Below are positions 17,948 to 27,140 of a stretch of DNA of 64,000 nucleotides, in pieces. This DNA comes from DASRAP01 sp964503275. GTDB taxonomy: Bacteria; Gemmatimonadota; Gemmatimonadetes; Gemmatimonadales; Gemmatimonadaceae. The stretch is taken from the NCBI GenBank assembly GCA_964503275.1, contig CAZCZO010000013.1:19809-83808 (forward strand), written 5' to 3'. Numbering within the stretch: the first letter of the stretch is position 1; every line of letters starts with the position of its first letter. The translations under genes were made by a program, and so were the position numbers. Under the pieces are notes generated by a model, which was not told the DNA's origin, did not search any database, and saw only the letters and a list, made by a program, of their open reading frames with translations.

Positions 17948-19339
17948 ATGTCGTCCATTCTGACCCGCGCCTGCGTGGCGCTGGCCATCAGCGCGTCGCT
18001 CGCCGGCGCGCAGTCTCCTCCGACCGGAAGCCCCGCTCGTCCGGCTCCGAGCGGCGCGGCGGCCCCTGCGGGCCCCGACTCTTCGACCCTGCAATCCGAG
18101 GCGATCCGCGTCTTCCTGGACTGCCAGGGCCAGCGCCGCGGCTGCGACCGGGACTTCATCGTCACGGAGATCAACTTCGTGAACTGGATGCGCGACCGCT
18201 TCGACTCGGACGTGCAGATCCTCTCGACGGGCCTCAGCAACGGCGGTGGCGGCACCGCGTACACCGTGACGTTCATCGGCCGCGGCCGCTTCGAGGGCCT
18301 GGTGGACACGCTGTTGCTCAACACGCTGCCCAACGACGCCGACGATCGCATCCGTCGCGAGCTGGCCCGCACGTTCAAGCTCGGTCTCGCCCGTTTCGTG
18401 GCGCGCTCGCCGCTGGCCTCGCGCGTGAACCTCTCGTACGCCGCGCCGTTCGGAGTGCAGCGACAGGCCTCGGCGGCGAACCTCAAGGACAAGTGGAACC
18501 TCTGGACCTTCAGCACGAACTTCAACGGGGACATGCGCGCGGAGGAGCGGCAGCGCTCGTCGAGCAGCTCCGCGTCGCTCTCGGCGAACCGCTCGACGGC
18601 CGACTGGAAGCTGAACTTCTCGGTCAGCGGCAACCTGAACGAGCAGCGCTTCAACATCCCGGCGACCTCGACGCGTGACGCCTTCACGGTGCGCAACGAG
18701 CAGCGCACCTACAACATCAACTCGCTGATGGTGAAGTCGCTGGGGCAGCATTGGTCGGCGGGTGTCAAGCTCGGGGCGGGGTACTCGGACTTCCTGAACC
18801 ACGATCTCGCGCTGCGGGCGCAGCCGGCGGTGGAGTACAACGTGTTCCCGTGGACCGACCAGACGCAGCGGCAGCTGACGCTGCTCTTCAACATCGGGCC
18901 CAACCACTACGACTATCAGCGCCGGACGGTCTTCGATGAAGAGCGCGAGACGCGGGTGAGCCAGCAGCTCACCGCCTCGTACGTGGCACGGCAGGCCTGG
19001 GGCACGACGAACATCTCGCTGGACTGGCTGAACTACCTGCATGACTTCGACCGCAACCATCTGACGCTGAGCGGCAACGCGGACCTGCGCATCGGTCGCG
19101 GACTGTCGCTGACCCTGCGTGGATCGGCCTCGAAGGTCAACGACCAGATCTACCTGCCGGCGGCGGGCAACACCGAAGAGGAGATCCTGCTGCAGCGCCA
19201 GGCGCTGGAGACGGGCTTCCGCGTGTCGGCGAACGTGGGCGTGCGTTACACCTTCGGGTCGATCTACAACACGATCGTGAACCAGCGCTTCAGTTCGCTG
19301 GGCTCGAGCGGCGGACGGTTCAACTTCCAGTTCTTCTAG
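17948..19339 (+). CDS. Outer-membrane beta-barrel protein
   Basis: This 463-residue protein has a signal peptide (ALAISASLAGA|QSPP) and a Pro/Ala-rich linker. A compact N-terminal domain at about 50-150 follows (FLDCQGQRRGCDRDFIVTEI, with a Cys pair). From residue 160 onward there is an alternating polar/aromatic pattern typical of transmembrane beta strands, with aromatic girdle residues, ending GRFNFQFF. A terminal Phe is the usual BAM recognition signal. No transport family is recognised. It is followed by a strong hairpin, and the 162-base gap upstream shows no clear promoter. Confidence 0.75.
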   Translation: MSSILTRACVALAISASLAGAQSPPTGSPARPAPSGAAAPAGPDSSTLQSEAIRVFLDCQGQRRGCDRDFIVTEINFVNWMRDRFDSDVQILSTGLSNGGGGTAYTVTFIGRGRFEGLVDTLLLNTLPNDADDRIRRELARTFKLGLARFVARSPLASRVNLSYAAPFGVQRQASAANLKDKWNLWTFSTNFNGDMRAEERQRSSSSSASLSANRSTADWKLNFSVSGNLNEQRFNIPATSTRDAFTVRNEQRTYNINSLMVKSLGQHWSAGVKLGAGYSDFLNHDLALRAQPAVEYNVFPWTDQTQRQLTLLFNIGPNHYDYQRRTVFDEERETRVSQQLTASYVARQAWGTTNISLDWLNYLHDFDRNHLTLSGNADLRIGRGLSLTLRGSASKVNDQIYLPAAGNTEEEILLQRQALETGFRVSANVGVRYTFGSIYNTIVNQRFSSLGSSGGRFNFQFF

Positions 19340-19342
19340 GCG

Positions 19343-19375
19343 CGCAGCCCGCGGACCGACGGTCCGCGGCCTGCG
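19343..19375 (+). terminator. Terminator-like hairpin after the beta-barrel gene
   Basis: The inner stem CCGCGGACC / GGTCCGCGG (9 bp, loop GAC) continues past one C-C mismatch into CGCAG / CTGCG (5 bp). It starts 3 bases after the stop codon. No T-tract is present. The remaining 170 bases to the next gene show no other element. Confidence 0.6.
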
Positions 19376-19545
19376 ACGAGGCAGTGGCGTCCGCGACTGG
19401 AACCTGGTCGGCGCTGGTCCCGTAGGGCGGGACAGCGCGCCGGGCGCGGGCGCCATTCGCTCGGGGCTCAAACCATCGAGAGGGTGGCGTGTGTCTACAA
19501 CGGTAGACGCCGCTCGGGTGTCGAACCTCTCTTGGAGACGCTGCC

Positions 19546-22050
19546 GTGCGACACGTCACCCTCGCCGTCCGGATGTTGCTGAAGTCGCCCTTCGTGACCG
19601 CCATCGCGGTCCTGTCGCTGGCGCTGGGCATCGGGGCCAATTCGGCGATCTATTCGCTGTTCGACCAGATGCTGCTGCGGTCGCTGCCGGTGCACGAGCC
19701 CGCGCGGCTGGTGAATCTCAGCGCACCGGGACCGATGCCCGGATCCACCAATTGTGGGAACGGTGGCGGCTGCGACGTGATCTTCAGCTACCCGATGTTC
19801 CGCGACCTGGAGCGGGCCGACGGCCCCTTCAGCGGGGTGGTGGCGCATCGGAACTTCGGGGCCAGCCTCTCCATCAATGAAGAGCCCTTCGTCGCCGAGG
19901 GGATGTGGGTGTCGGGCGGCTACTTCCCCACGCTCGGTGTGCAGCCTGCGCTGGGCCGGATGTTGCTCCCCTCGGACGATGAGACGCTGGGGGCCCACGC
20001 GGTCGCGGTGATCTCGCACCGGCTGTGGCGCGAGCGCTATGGGTCCGATCCCGCCGTGTTGGGTCGGAACATCTCGATCAACGGCCGGGGCTTCGAGATC
20101 GTCGGCGTGACGCCCCGCGAGTTCCAGGGCACGACCTTGGGCACCGATCCGCAGGTGTACCTCCCGCTGAGCATGCGCGGGGCGTTCTCGCCGATCGTGT
20201 TCACGGGCTTCGAGAACCGGCGCGAGTACTGGCTCTATGTGTTCGCACGTCTCAAGCCCGGCGTGGACATGGAGCAGGCGGCGGCCCAGATCAACACGAT
20301 CTACCGCCCCATCCTGCACGATGTCGAGGCGCCGCTGCAGACGGGGATGAGCGACGCGACCATGGCGCTGTTCAAGGCCAAGCAGGTGCTGCTCGAGCCG
20401 GGGTTCCGGGGGCAGAGCTCGGTGCATGGGGAGGCGCGAACGCCGTTGCTGCTGCTGTTCGGCGTGACCGGCGTGGTGCTGCTGATCGCCTGCGCGAACA
20501 TCGCCAACCTGCTGCTGGCCCGTGGCGCGGGGCGCGCGGCGGAGATGGGGGTGCGGCTCGCGCTGGGCGCCACGCGACGCCAGCTGGTCACGCAACTGCT
20601 GACGGAGTCCGTGATCCTCGCGCTGGTGGGCGGCGTGCTGAGCGTGGTCGTCGCGATCTGGACGCTCAAGGGGATCGCGAGCTTCATGCCGTCCGATGCG
20701 CGGCAGTCGCTGGGCTTCGAGCTGCAGCCGGCCGCGCTCGTGTTCGCCGGGCTGTTGTCGATCGGCACAGGGCTGCTGTTCGGCCTGTTCCCGGCCTTGC
20801 ACAGCACGCGCAGCGATCTCATGTCGGTGATCCGCGCGGGCGCCGGCCAGATCGTCGGCGGCCGCGCGGCCGCACGCTTCCGGGGGGCATTGGTCACCGC
20901 GCAGATCGCGCTGTCGATGGCGCTGCTGATCTCGGCGGGTCTCTTCCTCAAGAGCCTGGTCAACGTGAGCCGTGCGGACCTGGGCCTCACCGTCGACAAC
21001 GTGGTGACGTTCACGATCTCGCCGGGGCGCGTGGGCTACGACACCACCCGCCGGGCCCTGTTGTACGAGCGACTGGAGCGCGAGCTGGCCGCCGTCCCCG
21101 GCGTCACGGGCGTCGCGGCGTCGATCATCCCGTTGCTCTCGGGGAGCAACTGGGGCACCAGCGTCCGCGTCCAGGGCTTCGCCGACGGTCCCGACGTGGA
21201 CAACAACTCGCGGCTGAACGAGATCAGCAGCGGTTACTTCGCGATGCTCGGCGTCCCACTGCTCGCCGGACGGGAGTTCACGGACGGTGATCGGGTGGGC
21301 AGCACCCCGGTGGCCGTGGTGAACGAAGCCTTCGCGGCGAAGTTCGGGCTCGGCGACGACGTGGTCGGCAAGTTCATGGGCCGCAGCGGTCAGGCGGGGG
21401 ACTCGCTCAACATCCAGATCGTCGGGCTCATCCGCAATATGAAGTACTCGGACGTCAAGGACAGCATTCCCCCGCTGTTCTACACGCCGTGGCGGCAGAA
21501 CTCGCGCGTGGGGGCCATGAGCTTCTACGTGCGGAGCAGCCTCCCGCCCGAGCAGTTGCTGCCGACCATCACGGCGCTGCTCAAGGGCATCGAGCCCGCG
21601 CTCCCGGTCGAGCAGCTCAAGACGATGCCGCAGCAGATCAAGGAGAATGTGTTCCTCGACCGCATGATCAGCATCCTGTCGGCGACCTTCGCCGTGCTCG
21701 CCACGTTGCTGGCCGGCGTGGGCCTCTACGGTGTGCTGGCCTATACGGTGACGCAACGGACGCGCGAGATCGGCGTCCGGATGGCGCTGGGGGCGGACGG
21801 TCGCCGTGTGCGCGCGCTGATCGCGCGACAGGTCGGGATCATGGCGGGGATCGGGGCGGTCCTCGGGATCGCCGCGGCCCTGGGCGCGGGCCGCGCCGCC
21901 CGGTCCCTGCTGTACCAACTGGAGGGCCATGACCCGCTCACCTTCGCGCTGGCGGTCATCCTGCTGGGGCTCATCGCGTTGAGCGCCGCGTACGTGCCGG
22001 CGCAGCGTGCGGCCCGTGTGGATCCCATGCATGCCCTGAGGTACGACTGA
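19546..22050 (+). CDS. MacB/FtsX-type ABC permease with duplicated halves
   Basis: This 834-residue permease resembles the long 'duplicated orphan permease' type common in Acidobacteria and Gemmatimonadota. Each half has one leading helix, a periplasmic MacB_PCD domain (for example PVHEPARLVNLSAPGP near residue 50) and an FtsX block of three helices (about 305-420: GVVLLIACANIANLLLARGA, then GVRLALGATRRQL). The second copy ends with IGVRMALGADGRRVRALI. Such permeases act with a MacA-type adaptor and a separate ATPase, both encoded just downstream, to expel peptides, lipids or drugs. Its stop shares one base with the adaptor's start (TGATG). Confidence 0.9.
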   Translation: MRHVTLAVRMLLKSPFVTAIAVLSLALGIGANSAIYSLFDQMLLRSLPVHEPARLVNLSAPGPMPGSTNCGNGGGCDVIFSYPMFRDLERADGPFSGVVAHRNFGASLSINEEPFVAEGMWVSGGYFPTLGVQPALGRMLLPSDDETLGAHAVAVISHRLWRERYGSDPAVLGRNISINGRGFEIVGVTPREFQGTTLGTDPQVYLPLSMRGAFSPIVFTGFENRREYWLYVFARLKPGVDMEQAAAQINTIYRPILHDVEAPLQTGMSDATMALFKAKQVLLEPGFRGQSSVHGEARTPLLLLFGVTGVVLLIACANIANLLLARGAGRAAEMGVRLALGATRRQLVTQLLTESVILALVGGVLSVVVAIWTLKGIASFMPSDARQSLGFELQPAALVFAGLLSIGTGLLFGLFPALHSTRSDLMSVIRAGAGQIVGGRAAARFRGALVTAQIALSMALLISAGLFLKSLVNVSRADLGLTVDNVVTFTISPGRVGYDTTRRALLYERLERELAAVPGVTGVAASIIPLLSGSNWGTSVRVQGFADGPDVDNNSRLNEISSGYFAMLGVPLLAGREFTDGDRVGSTPVAVVNEAFAAKFGLGDDVVGKFMGRSGQAGDSLNIQIVGLIRNMKYSDVKDSIPPLFYTPWRQNSRVGAMSFYVRSSLPPEQLLPTITALLKGIEPALPVEQLKTMPQQIKENVFLDRMISILSATFAVLATLLAGVGLYGVLAYTVTQRTREIGVRMALGADGRRVRALIARQVGIMAGIGAVLGIAAALGAGRAARSLLYQLEGHDPLTFALAVILLGLIALSAAYVPAQRAARVDPMHALRYD

Positions 22051-23294
22051 TGGATATCGTCAAAGCGCCGCCGAGCCGGCGCGGTCGCAAGGTCATGATC
22101 GGCGCGGCCGTGGCATCGCTGATCCTCATCACCATCGCGGTGCTCCAGCTCGAGCCGGCCGCGCCGTCGGTGGCGCGCGCGGGCATCATCGTGGACTCGG
22201 TGCGCCGCGGCACGGTGACGCGCGAGGTCCGTGGCCCGGGGACCTTGGTGCCCGAGCACATCCGGTGGATCACCGCCCAGGCCTCCGCGCGGGTGGAACG
22301 TCTGGCCGCCGAGTCGGGCGAACCGGTGCAGCAGGGTGCGTTGCTGTTGGAGCTGTCGAATCCCGACCTGCAGATCCAGACCATGCAGGCGGAGCAGCAG
22401 GTGCGACAGGCCGAGATCGACCTGCTCAACCTGCGCACGACGCTGCGCAGTCAGTTGCTCTCGCAGCAGGGCGTGGTGGCGTCGACGCAGACGCAGTACG
22501 TCAACGCCTCGCAGGAGGCCTTGGCGGCCGACTCGCTGGCCCGCACCAAGCTGATCTCGACCTTCGAGCTCGCCAATCGCCGCGCGGTCGCCGACGAGTT
22601 CACGACGCGGCTGCGGGTGGAGCGCGAGCGCTTGCAGTTGATGCAGGACGCGATCGAGTCGCAGATCGCGGTGCAGGAGGCGCAGGTACAGCAGCTCAAG
22701 GCCATCGCCGAGCGGCAACAGAACCGCCTGCGCTCGCTGCAGGTGCGGGCACCCGACGAGGGCGTACTCCAGGAGCTGACGCTGCAACTGGGGCAGTGGG
22801 TGCCCGAGGGCACGACCCTGGCCAAGGTGGTCCAGCCCGGGCGCCTCAAGGCCGTGCTGCGCATCCCGGAGTCGCAAGCGAAGGATGTGAGCGTCGGGCT
22901 CGCGGCCACCATCGACACGCGCAACGGCATCGTGCGCGGTCGCGTCACCCGCAAGGATCCGTCGGCGCTCGGTGGCACGGTGACGATCGACGTGAGCATC
23001 GACGATCCGCTGCCGGCAGGCGCGGTGCCGGACCTCAGCATCGACGGCACGATCCAGATCGAGCGGCTCGAGGACATCCTCTACAGCGGGCGCCCCGCGT
23101 TCGGCGCGGGGACCGGGACCGTCTCACTGTTCAAGCTGGTGGACGGCGGCAATGCCGCCGAGCGCGTGGCCGTCGAACTCGGGCGCAGTTCCGTGAATGC
23201 GATCGAGATCCTGCGGGGGCTGCAAGCGGGGGACCGCATCATCCTGTCCGACATGACCTCGTACGGCGCGGTGGATCGCGTCCGGATCCGTTGA
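22050..23294 (+). CDS. MacA/HlyD-type periplasmic adaptor
   Basis: This 414-residue protein has one N-terminal membrane anchor (VMIGAAVASLILITIAVLQL, about 16-35). A biotinyl-lipoyl-like half motif follows (ITAQASARVERLAAESGEPV), then a long coiled-coil hairpin at about 110-235 rich in Gln, Arg and Leu, and the second lipoyl half (QVRAPDEGVLQELTLQLGQ). The C-terminal beta-barrel and membrane-proximal domains follow (LQAGDRIILSDM). It links the FtsX-type permease to an outer-membrane exit duct. Translation is coupled to the permease by a one-base overlap. Confidence 0.9.
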   Translation: MDIVKAPPSRRGRKVMIGAAVASLILITIAVLQLEPAAPSVARAGIIVDSVRRGTVTREVRGPGTLVPEHIRWITAQASARVERLAAESGEPVQQGALLLELSNPDLQIQTMQAEQQVRQAEIDLLNLRTTLRSQLLSQQGVVASTQTQYVNASQEALAADSLARTKLISTFELANRRAVADEFTTRLRVERERLQLMQDAIESQIAVQEAQVQQLKAIAERQQNRLRSLQVRAPDEGVLQELTLQLGQWVPEGTTLAKVVQPGRLKAVLRIPESQAKDVSVGLAATIDTRNGIVRGRVTRKDPSALGGTVTIDVSIDDPLPAGAVPDLSIDGTIQIERLEDILYSGRPAFGAGTGTVSLFKLVDGGNAAERVAVELGRSSVNAIEILRGLQAGDRIILSDMTSYGAVDRVRIR

Positions 23295-23322
23295 CTCACT
23301 GACCATCACTGGGCACACGACC

Positions 23323-24018
23323 ATGACCGCAGCACTGATCAGTATGCGTGGGATCGCCAAGGTCTTCCACACCGACGAGTTGGAGACGCACGCGTTGTCG
23401 GGGATCGACCTCGAGATCCGCGAAGGGGAGTACGTGGCCATCTCCGGGCCATCGGGCTGCGGCAAGTCGACGCTGCTGGCGATCCTCGGCCTCCTCGACA
23501 CACCGACCAACGGGAGCTATACGCTGGCCGGTGAGTCGGTCGCCGGGCTGGCGCCGGTGGACCGCGCGCGCGTCCGCAACCGGCAGATCGGCTTCATCTT
23601 CCAGGCCTTCAACTTGATCGGCGATCTCACCGTCTTCGAGAACGTCGAGCTGCCGCTGACGTACCGGGACATGGCGGCCTCGGAGCGCCGCGACCGCGTC
23701 GCTGCGGCGCTGGAGCAGGTGGGCATGACGCACCGCGCCAAGCACTTCCCGGCCCAGCTGTCGGGCGGGCAGCAGCAGCGGGTCGCGGTCGCACGCGCCG
23801 TGGCCGGCGACCCCGCGATCCTCCTGGCCGACGAGCCGACGGGCAACCTCGACTCGCGCAACGGCGAGGCGGTCATGGAACTGCTGCAGGCCTTGCACGG
23901 CAAGGGCGCGACCATCTGCATGGTGACGCACGACGCGCGCTATTCCAAGCATGCCGACCGCGAGATCCATCTGTTCGACGGGCGCGTGGTCACCGAGGGC
24001 GAGCTGGCGGTCGCGTGA
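23323..24018 (+). CDS. ABC transporter ATPase (LolD/MacB type)
   Basis: This 231-residue ATPase has all motifs intact: Walker A GPSGCGKST (42-50), Q loop at FIFQAFNLI (about 92-100), signature LSGGQQQR (146-153), Walker B LLADEPTG with Asp170/Glu171, and H loop His203. The family powers mechanotransmission-type export by FtsX-like permeases. The gene is 28 bases after the adaptor in the order permease-adaptor-ATPase. A GC hairpin follows immediately and ends the operon. Confidence 0.94.
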   Translation: MTAALISMRGIAKVFHTDELETHALSGIDLEIREGEYVAISGPSGCGKSTLLAILGLLDTPTNGSYTLAGESVAGLAPVDRARVRNRQIGFIFQAFNLIGDLTVFENVELPLTYRDMAASERRDRVAAALEQVGMTHRAKHFPAQLSGGQQQRVAVARAVAGDPAILLADEPTGNLDSRNGEAVMELLQALHGKGATICMVTHDARYSKHADREIHLFDGRVVTEGELAVA

Positions 24019-24055
24019 CGAGGGCGGGCGGTCGCAGTGACCGCCCGCCCTCGTC
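24017..24055. terminator. Terminator-like hairpin (17-bp stem, 5-base loop)
   Basis: The arms 24017-24033 and 24039-24055 pair perfectly around the loop GCAGT. The left arm begins inside the TGA stop of the ATPase gene. It separates this operon from the convergent hydrolase gene ending at 24102, so it may act in both directions. There is no T-tract. Confidence 0.75.
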
Positions 24056-24101
24056 GCTCCAGCGCACGGCCCTGCCGTGCGATCCACCCGGCCTGCGGCG
24101 A

Positions 24102-25361
24102 TCACTGCGCCGGCCGGACCCCCGACGTGCGCCACGCGGCGAGGTCCTGGAAGCCCTGCAGCACCATCGACGGCGGGATGTTGCAGTGGCCGTACGAGAG
24201 CGCCGTGCGCTGCAGCAGATTGCCTGACGCACCGGCCTCCGCCGCGAGCGCCGCGAGCGCCGACTCATGGAACGCCGGCACGGCCGGGTCCCAGGCGTTG
24301 TGCAGGGTCAGTACGGGCATCTGCAGCGCGCCGGTCGGGGTGAAGTGCCGCTCGAGGTACTTCGTGGACTGCACGTCGGCCGAGTAGCGGGTGACCGCTG
24401 CGTTCGCGAAGCCCACCGCCGGCGCGAGTGCCACGGCCGGCAGCCACGGCGAGGCATGGAGCGCATAGGTGGTCTGCGCATTGTCGAAGGGGGCGTCGCC
24501 CGGCGTGAGGTCCACGATGTCGTTGATGCCACGCGCATGGAAGCTCACGCCCGCGTAGAGTGAACCGACCAGCGTCTGGAATGTGACGCCGTTGGGGTCG
24601 AGCGGATTGCCCGACGGTACGCCCGGCAGGGGACTCTGGGCCATGCTCGCGATCGCGAAGAGTCCGGTCGGGTTGCTCTGCACGGCGGCGACGACCTGCG
24701 GCAGCGTGATGACCGTGCCGGGCGGCACCGCATTCACGTTGCCGGGGAAGGCACCGGGGAAGAAGGCGTCGGCGAGGGCCCGGACATGGCCAAGGTACTG
24801 CGTCTGCAGCAGGGACCCGCCGACCATGCCGCACACGAGCAGCGCGCCGTCGTACTGATCGGGGTAGCGCTCGGCCAGCGCGAGGGCGATGCCGCCGCCC
24901 AGCGAGTGACCGGCCAGGAAGTGGCGCGTGGGCTGCGCCCCCAGCCGCGATGCCAGCAGGCCGCGCAGTTGGTGCACGCGCTGCGCCCCGTCCTTGATCG
25001 CGAACCCGTTGCGCGAGTACGAGGAGAAGGCCACCGCATAGCCCTCGGCGCCCAGCGCATCGCGGAAGGCATAGAACTGGTCCTGGTCCCGCAGATCGAC
25101 CGGCGAATCGATGTCCCGGAACCCATGCGCGTAGTACACCGCGTCGCCATTCCACTCGCGGGGGATGTGCAACGCGTACTGTGCGCCCGGCCCCGTGCTG
25201 CCTTCGATGATGCGTGCCCAGGGGCCGGTGGTGGGCTGGACGACACTGCTGCGCGACTCGGCGAGCGAGGGGCTCGGTCCGACGGCGGCCGGGGCCTGCT
25301 CATCGCAGGCGGTGAGTGTGACGACGGCGAGCGCGGTGAGAAGCAGGATGGTGCGTGGCAT
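24102..25361 (-). CDS. Exported alpha/beta-hydrolase lipoprotein
   Basis: This 419-residue protein has a clear lipobox (VVTLTAC|DEQAP). The alpha/beta-hydrolase motifs are YYAHGFRDIDS as the oxyanion loop region, the nucleophile elbow FLAGHSLGGGIAL with Ser in GHSLG, LTLHNAWDPAVP carrying the acid, and LSYGHCNIPPSM carrying His. Cys in CGMVGG and GHC are notable. It may act on esters or polymers outside the cytoplasm. The divergent space to the next gene contains TGACGTA repeats. Confidence 0.83.
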   Translation of the reverse strand: MPRTILLLTALAVVTLTACDEQAPAAVGPSPSLAESRSSVVQPTTGPWARIIEGSTGPGAQYALHIPREWNGDAVYYAHGFRDIDSPVDLRDQDQFYAFRDALGAEGYAVAFSSYSRNGFAIKDGAQRVHQLRGLLASRLGAQPTRHFLAGHSLGGGIALALAERYPDQYDGALLVCGMVGGSLLQTQYLGHVRALADAFFPGAFPGNVNAVPPGTVITLPQVVAAVQSNPTGLFAIASMAQSPLPGVPSGNPLDPNGVTFQTLVGSLYAGVSFHARGINDIVDLTPGDAPFDNAQTTYALHASPWLPAVALAPAVGFANAAVTRYSADVQSTKYLERHFTPTGALQMPVLTLHNAWDPAVPAFHESALAALAAEAGASGNLLQRTALSYGHCNIPPSMVLQGFQDLAAWRTSGVRPAQ

Positions 25362-25484
25362 GGGACGACTCCTGTGCAGAGGGGAGATGAGCGCGCGACG
25401 GGCCGGACGCTGCCGGCGACGCGACGGCGCGCGTGTCAGTGCACGTGAAGGTCGTGGTGACGTGGTCGGCCGCCCATACGCCGA

Positions 25485-25517
25485 GTGACGTAGCGATGCG
25501 GCGGCGGTGACGTAGCG
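25485..25517. promoter_or_regulatory. Direct repeat GTGACGTAGCG, 22-base period
   Basis: Two identical 11-base copies at 25485-25495 and 25507-25517 lie exactly 22 bases apart, two helical turns. They sit in the 211-base divergent space between the hydrolase lipoprotein (start 25361) and the membrane glycosyltransferase-like gene (start 25573). The core TGACGTA recurs as an inverted pair at 28286-28301. This arrangement suits a dimeric activator or repressor. The rest of the gap shows no other clear element. Confidence 0.5.
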
Positions 25518-25572
25518 CGGCGTGGCCGTTGCGCGCCGAGCTGTCGTTCACGGCGGCAGCGTGCGAGCTTCT

Positions 25573-27114
25573 ATGGGCATGGAGCTCCCCGACAGCGCAT
25601 CGCCGCCTCCTGCGCCTCCTGCGGCGCCCGCTCCGCCGAGCACGGGGGCCATGTGGATGCTCGTGAGCGTGCTGGGCTGGATGTTCGCGCTGTGTGCCCT
25701 TGCCGTCCTCGCACGACGCGCGGTGAGCGTCGTGGAGCTGCGCTGGGACGCACCGATGTATCACTACCCGTTCGCCGCACTGCGCGGGGGGCTCGGTGTG
25801 CCCTACGTGCTCCCCGAGTCGCTGCAGCGCATCTATGAAGGGTTCCCGCCGCTGCCGCATGCGGTGCAGGGGGCCCTGTGGCGACTGACGGGCGACATGC
25901 GGGCCGTGGGAGCGACGAACCTGATCGCGCTTCTGGCCTTCGCGGTGGGTTGCGCGGCGCTGCTTCGCGCCCCGCTGTGGCTGGTCGTGACGGGGGCGCT
26001 CACCATCCCCCACGTGATCATCCAGTCGGGGACGGCCTACGTGGACCTCTTTGCGAATGTGGGGCTGGCCCTCGCGCTGGCGATCGCGCTCGCGGCAGTG
26101 GTGTTCCCCGACGAGGCCGGGCGTGGGAGCCTGCCCGCCGCCGTCATCGGGCTCGCGGTGGCGGCGTGGTCGAAGTTCCAGCTCGCGCCGCTGGTCGGTG
26201 TGGTATTCGTGCTGCTCTTCGGCCTCGGTGTGTGGCGGCCGCGCGCAGCCTTGGGCACGCGGCGTCGGGTCTTGGCCTGGCTGGTGGTCGGCGCGACCGT
26301 GGCGAGCGCCCCGTATGTGAAGAACGCCATCGCGTACGGGAACCCCTTTTGGCCGGTCCGCGTGCCGATCGTCGGCGCGCGCTTGCCGTACACCTTCGTC
26401 AACCAGGACCGTGTCCAGCGGCCGCAGGCGTTGGCCCACTTGCCTCAGCCGCTGCTCTTCGCGCACTCCGTGTTGGAGATCGATCATCCGCGCCGCTATA
26501 CGAATCGTCCGCGCTGGCTCATCGACCAAGGCTCGGCGTCTGTCGCGTTCCGGATGGGAGGGTTCTGGGCCGTCGGTGTGCTGACGTCCGTGCTCATCGC
26601 TGTGGTCGGCACGCTGCGGTCCGATGCGCGCCGAGGCGCGGCGGGCGTCGCGCTGATCGCCGGGATGATCGCTGTCGTTTCGGTGATGCCGCAGTCGCAC
26701 GAACTGCGCTATTACCTGTTCCTGCCGCTGACCTTGGTGGCGTGGAATGCCGCGCTCCTCGAGCGGCTACGGCATCGATTCCCGTCGTGGTGCGCGGCGG
26801 TAGCGGTGATCGCGCTGGTCGGTGCGGGCTATATGGTGCGAGAGAATCGCTTCTACTACGGGCAGTCGCCGGTGGACCGGAACATGGCCGCGACCTCGTG
26901 GGGCGCCGCCGCGTGGTGGTCGCTGTTCACGCCTGGCGTGACCTATTGCGCGGTGGGGGTCGCCCCCATCGGGATCTTCCTCACCGGGCCCTCGATGCGC
27001 GACTATGGCATCGTCGAGCGGGATTCGATCGGCGCGTGTCCGCGGGGCATGCCCATCGCGACGATGGTGATGGGCCAGCGGCGCGTGATTTCCGGCTCGG
27101 TCACCGCACGCTGA
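25573..27114 (+). CDS. Polytopic glycosyltransferase-like (GT-C fold) membrane protein
   Basis: This 513-residue protein has about 11 membrane helices. The first extracytoplasmic loop after helix 1 contains ELRWDAPMYHYPF, resembling the acidic catalytic loop of GT-C enzymes (dolichyl-phosphate-mannose or arabinosyl type transferases). A soluble C-terminal part (about 420-513) follows. I did not see enough to name a GT family. The Pro/Ala-rich N-terminus is cytoplasmic. The start at 25573 is one of two ATGs six bases apart, and neither has a strong Shine-Dalgarno. A further upstream start is possible but would overlap the repeat region. Confidence 0.65.
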   Translation: MGMELPDSASPPPAPPAAPAPPSTGAMWMLVSVLGWMFALCALAVLARRAVSVVELRWDAPMYHYPFAALRGGLGVPYVLPESLQRIYEGFPPLPHAVQGALWRLTGDMRAVGATNLIALLAFAVGCAALLRAPLWLVVTGALTIPHVIIQSGTAYVDLFANVGLALALAIALAAVVFPDEAGRGSLPAAVIGLAVAAWSKFQLAPLVGVVFVLLFGLGVWRPRAALGTRRRVLAWLVVGATVASAPYVKNAIAYGNPFWPVRVPIVGARLPYTFVNQDRVQRPQALAHLPQPLLFAHSVLEIDHPRRYTNRPRWLIDQGSASVAFRMGGFWAVGVLTSVLIAVVGTLRSDARRGAAGVALIAGMIAVVSVMPQSHELRYYLFLPLTLVAWNAALLERLRHRFPSWCAAVAVIALVGAGYMVRENRFYYGQSPVDRNMAATSWGAAAWWSLFTPGVTYCAVGVAPIGIFLTGPSMRDYGIVERDSIGACPRGMPIATMVMGQRRVISGSVTAR

Positions 27115-27140
27115 GCGCGCGCGCCGATGCCGCGCGCCGC

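Noticed and set aside
19495..22032. An 845-codon minus-strand frame opposite the permease
   Set aside because: It mirrors the codon bias of the permease gene and has no recognisable domain.
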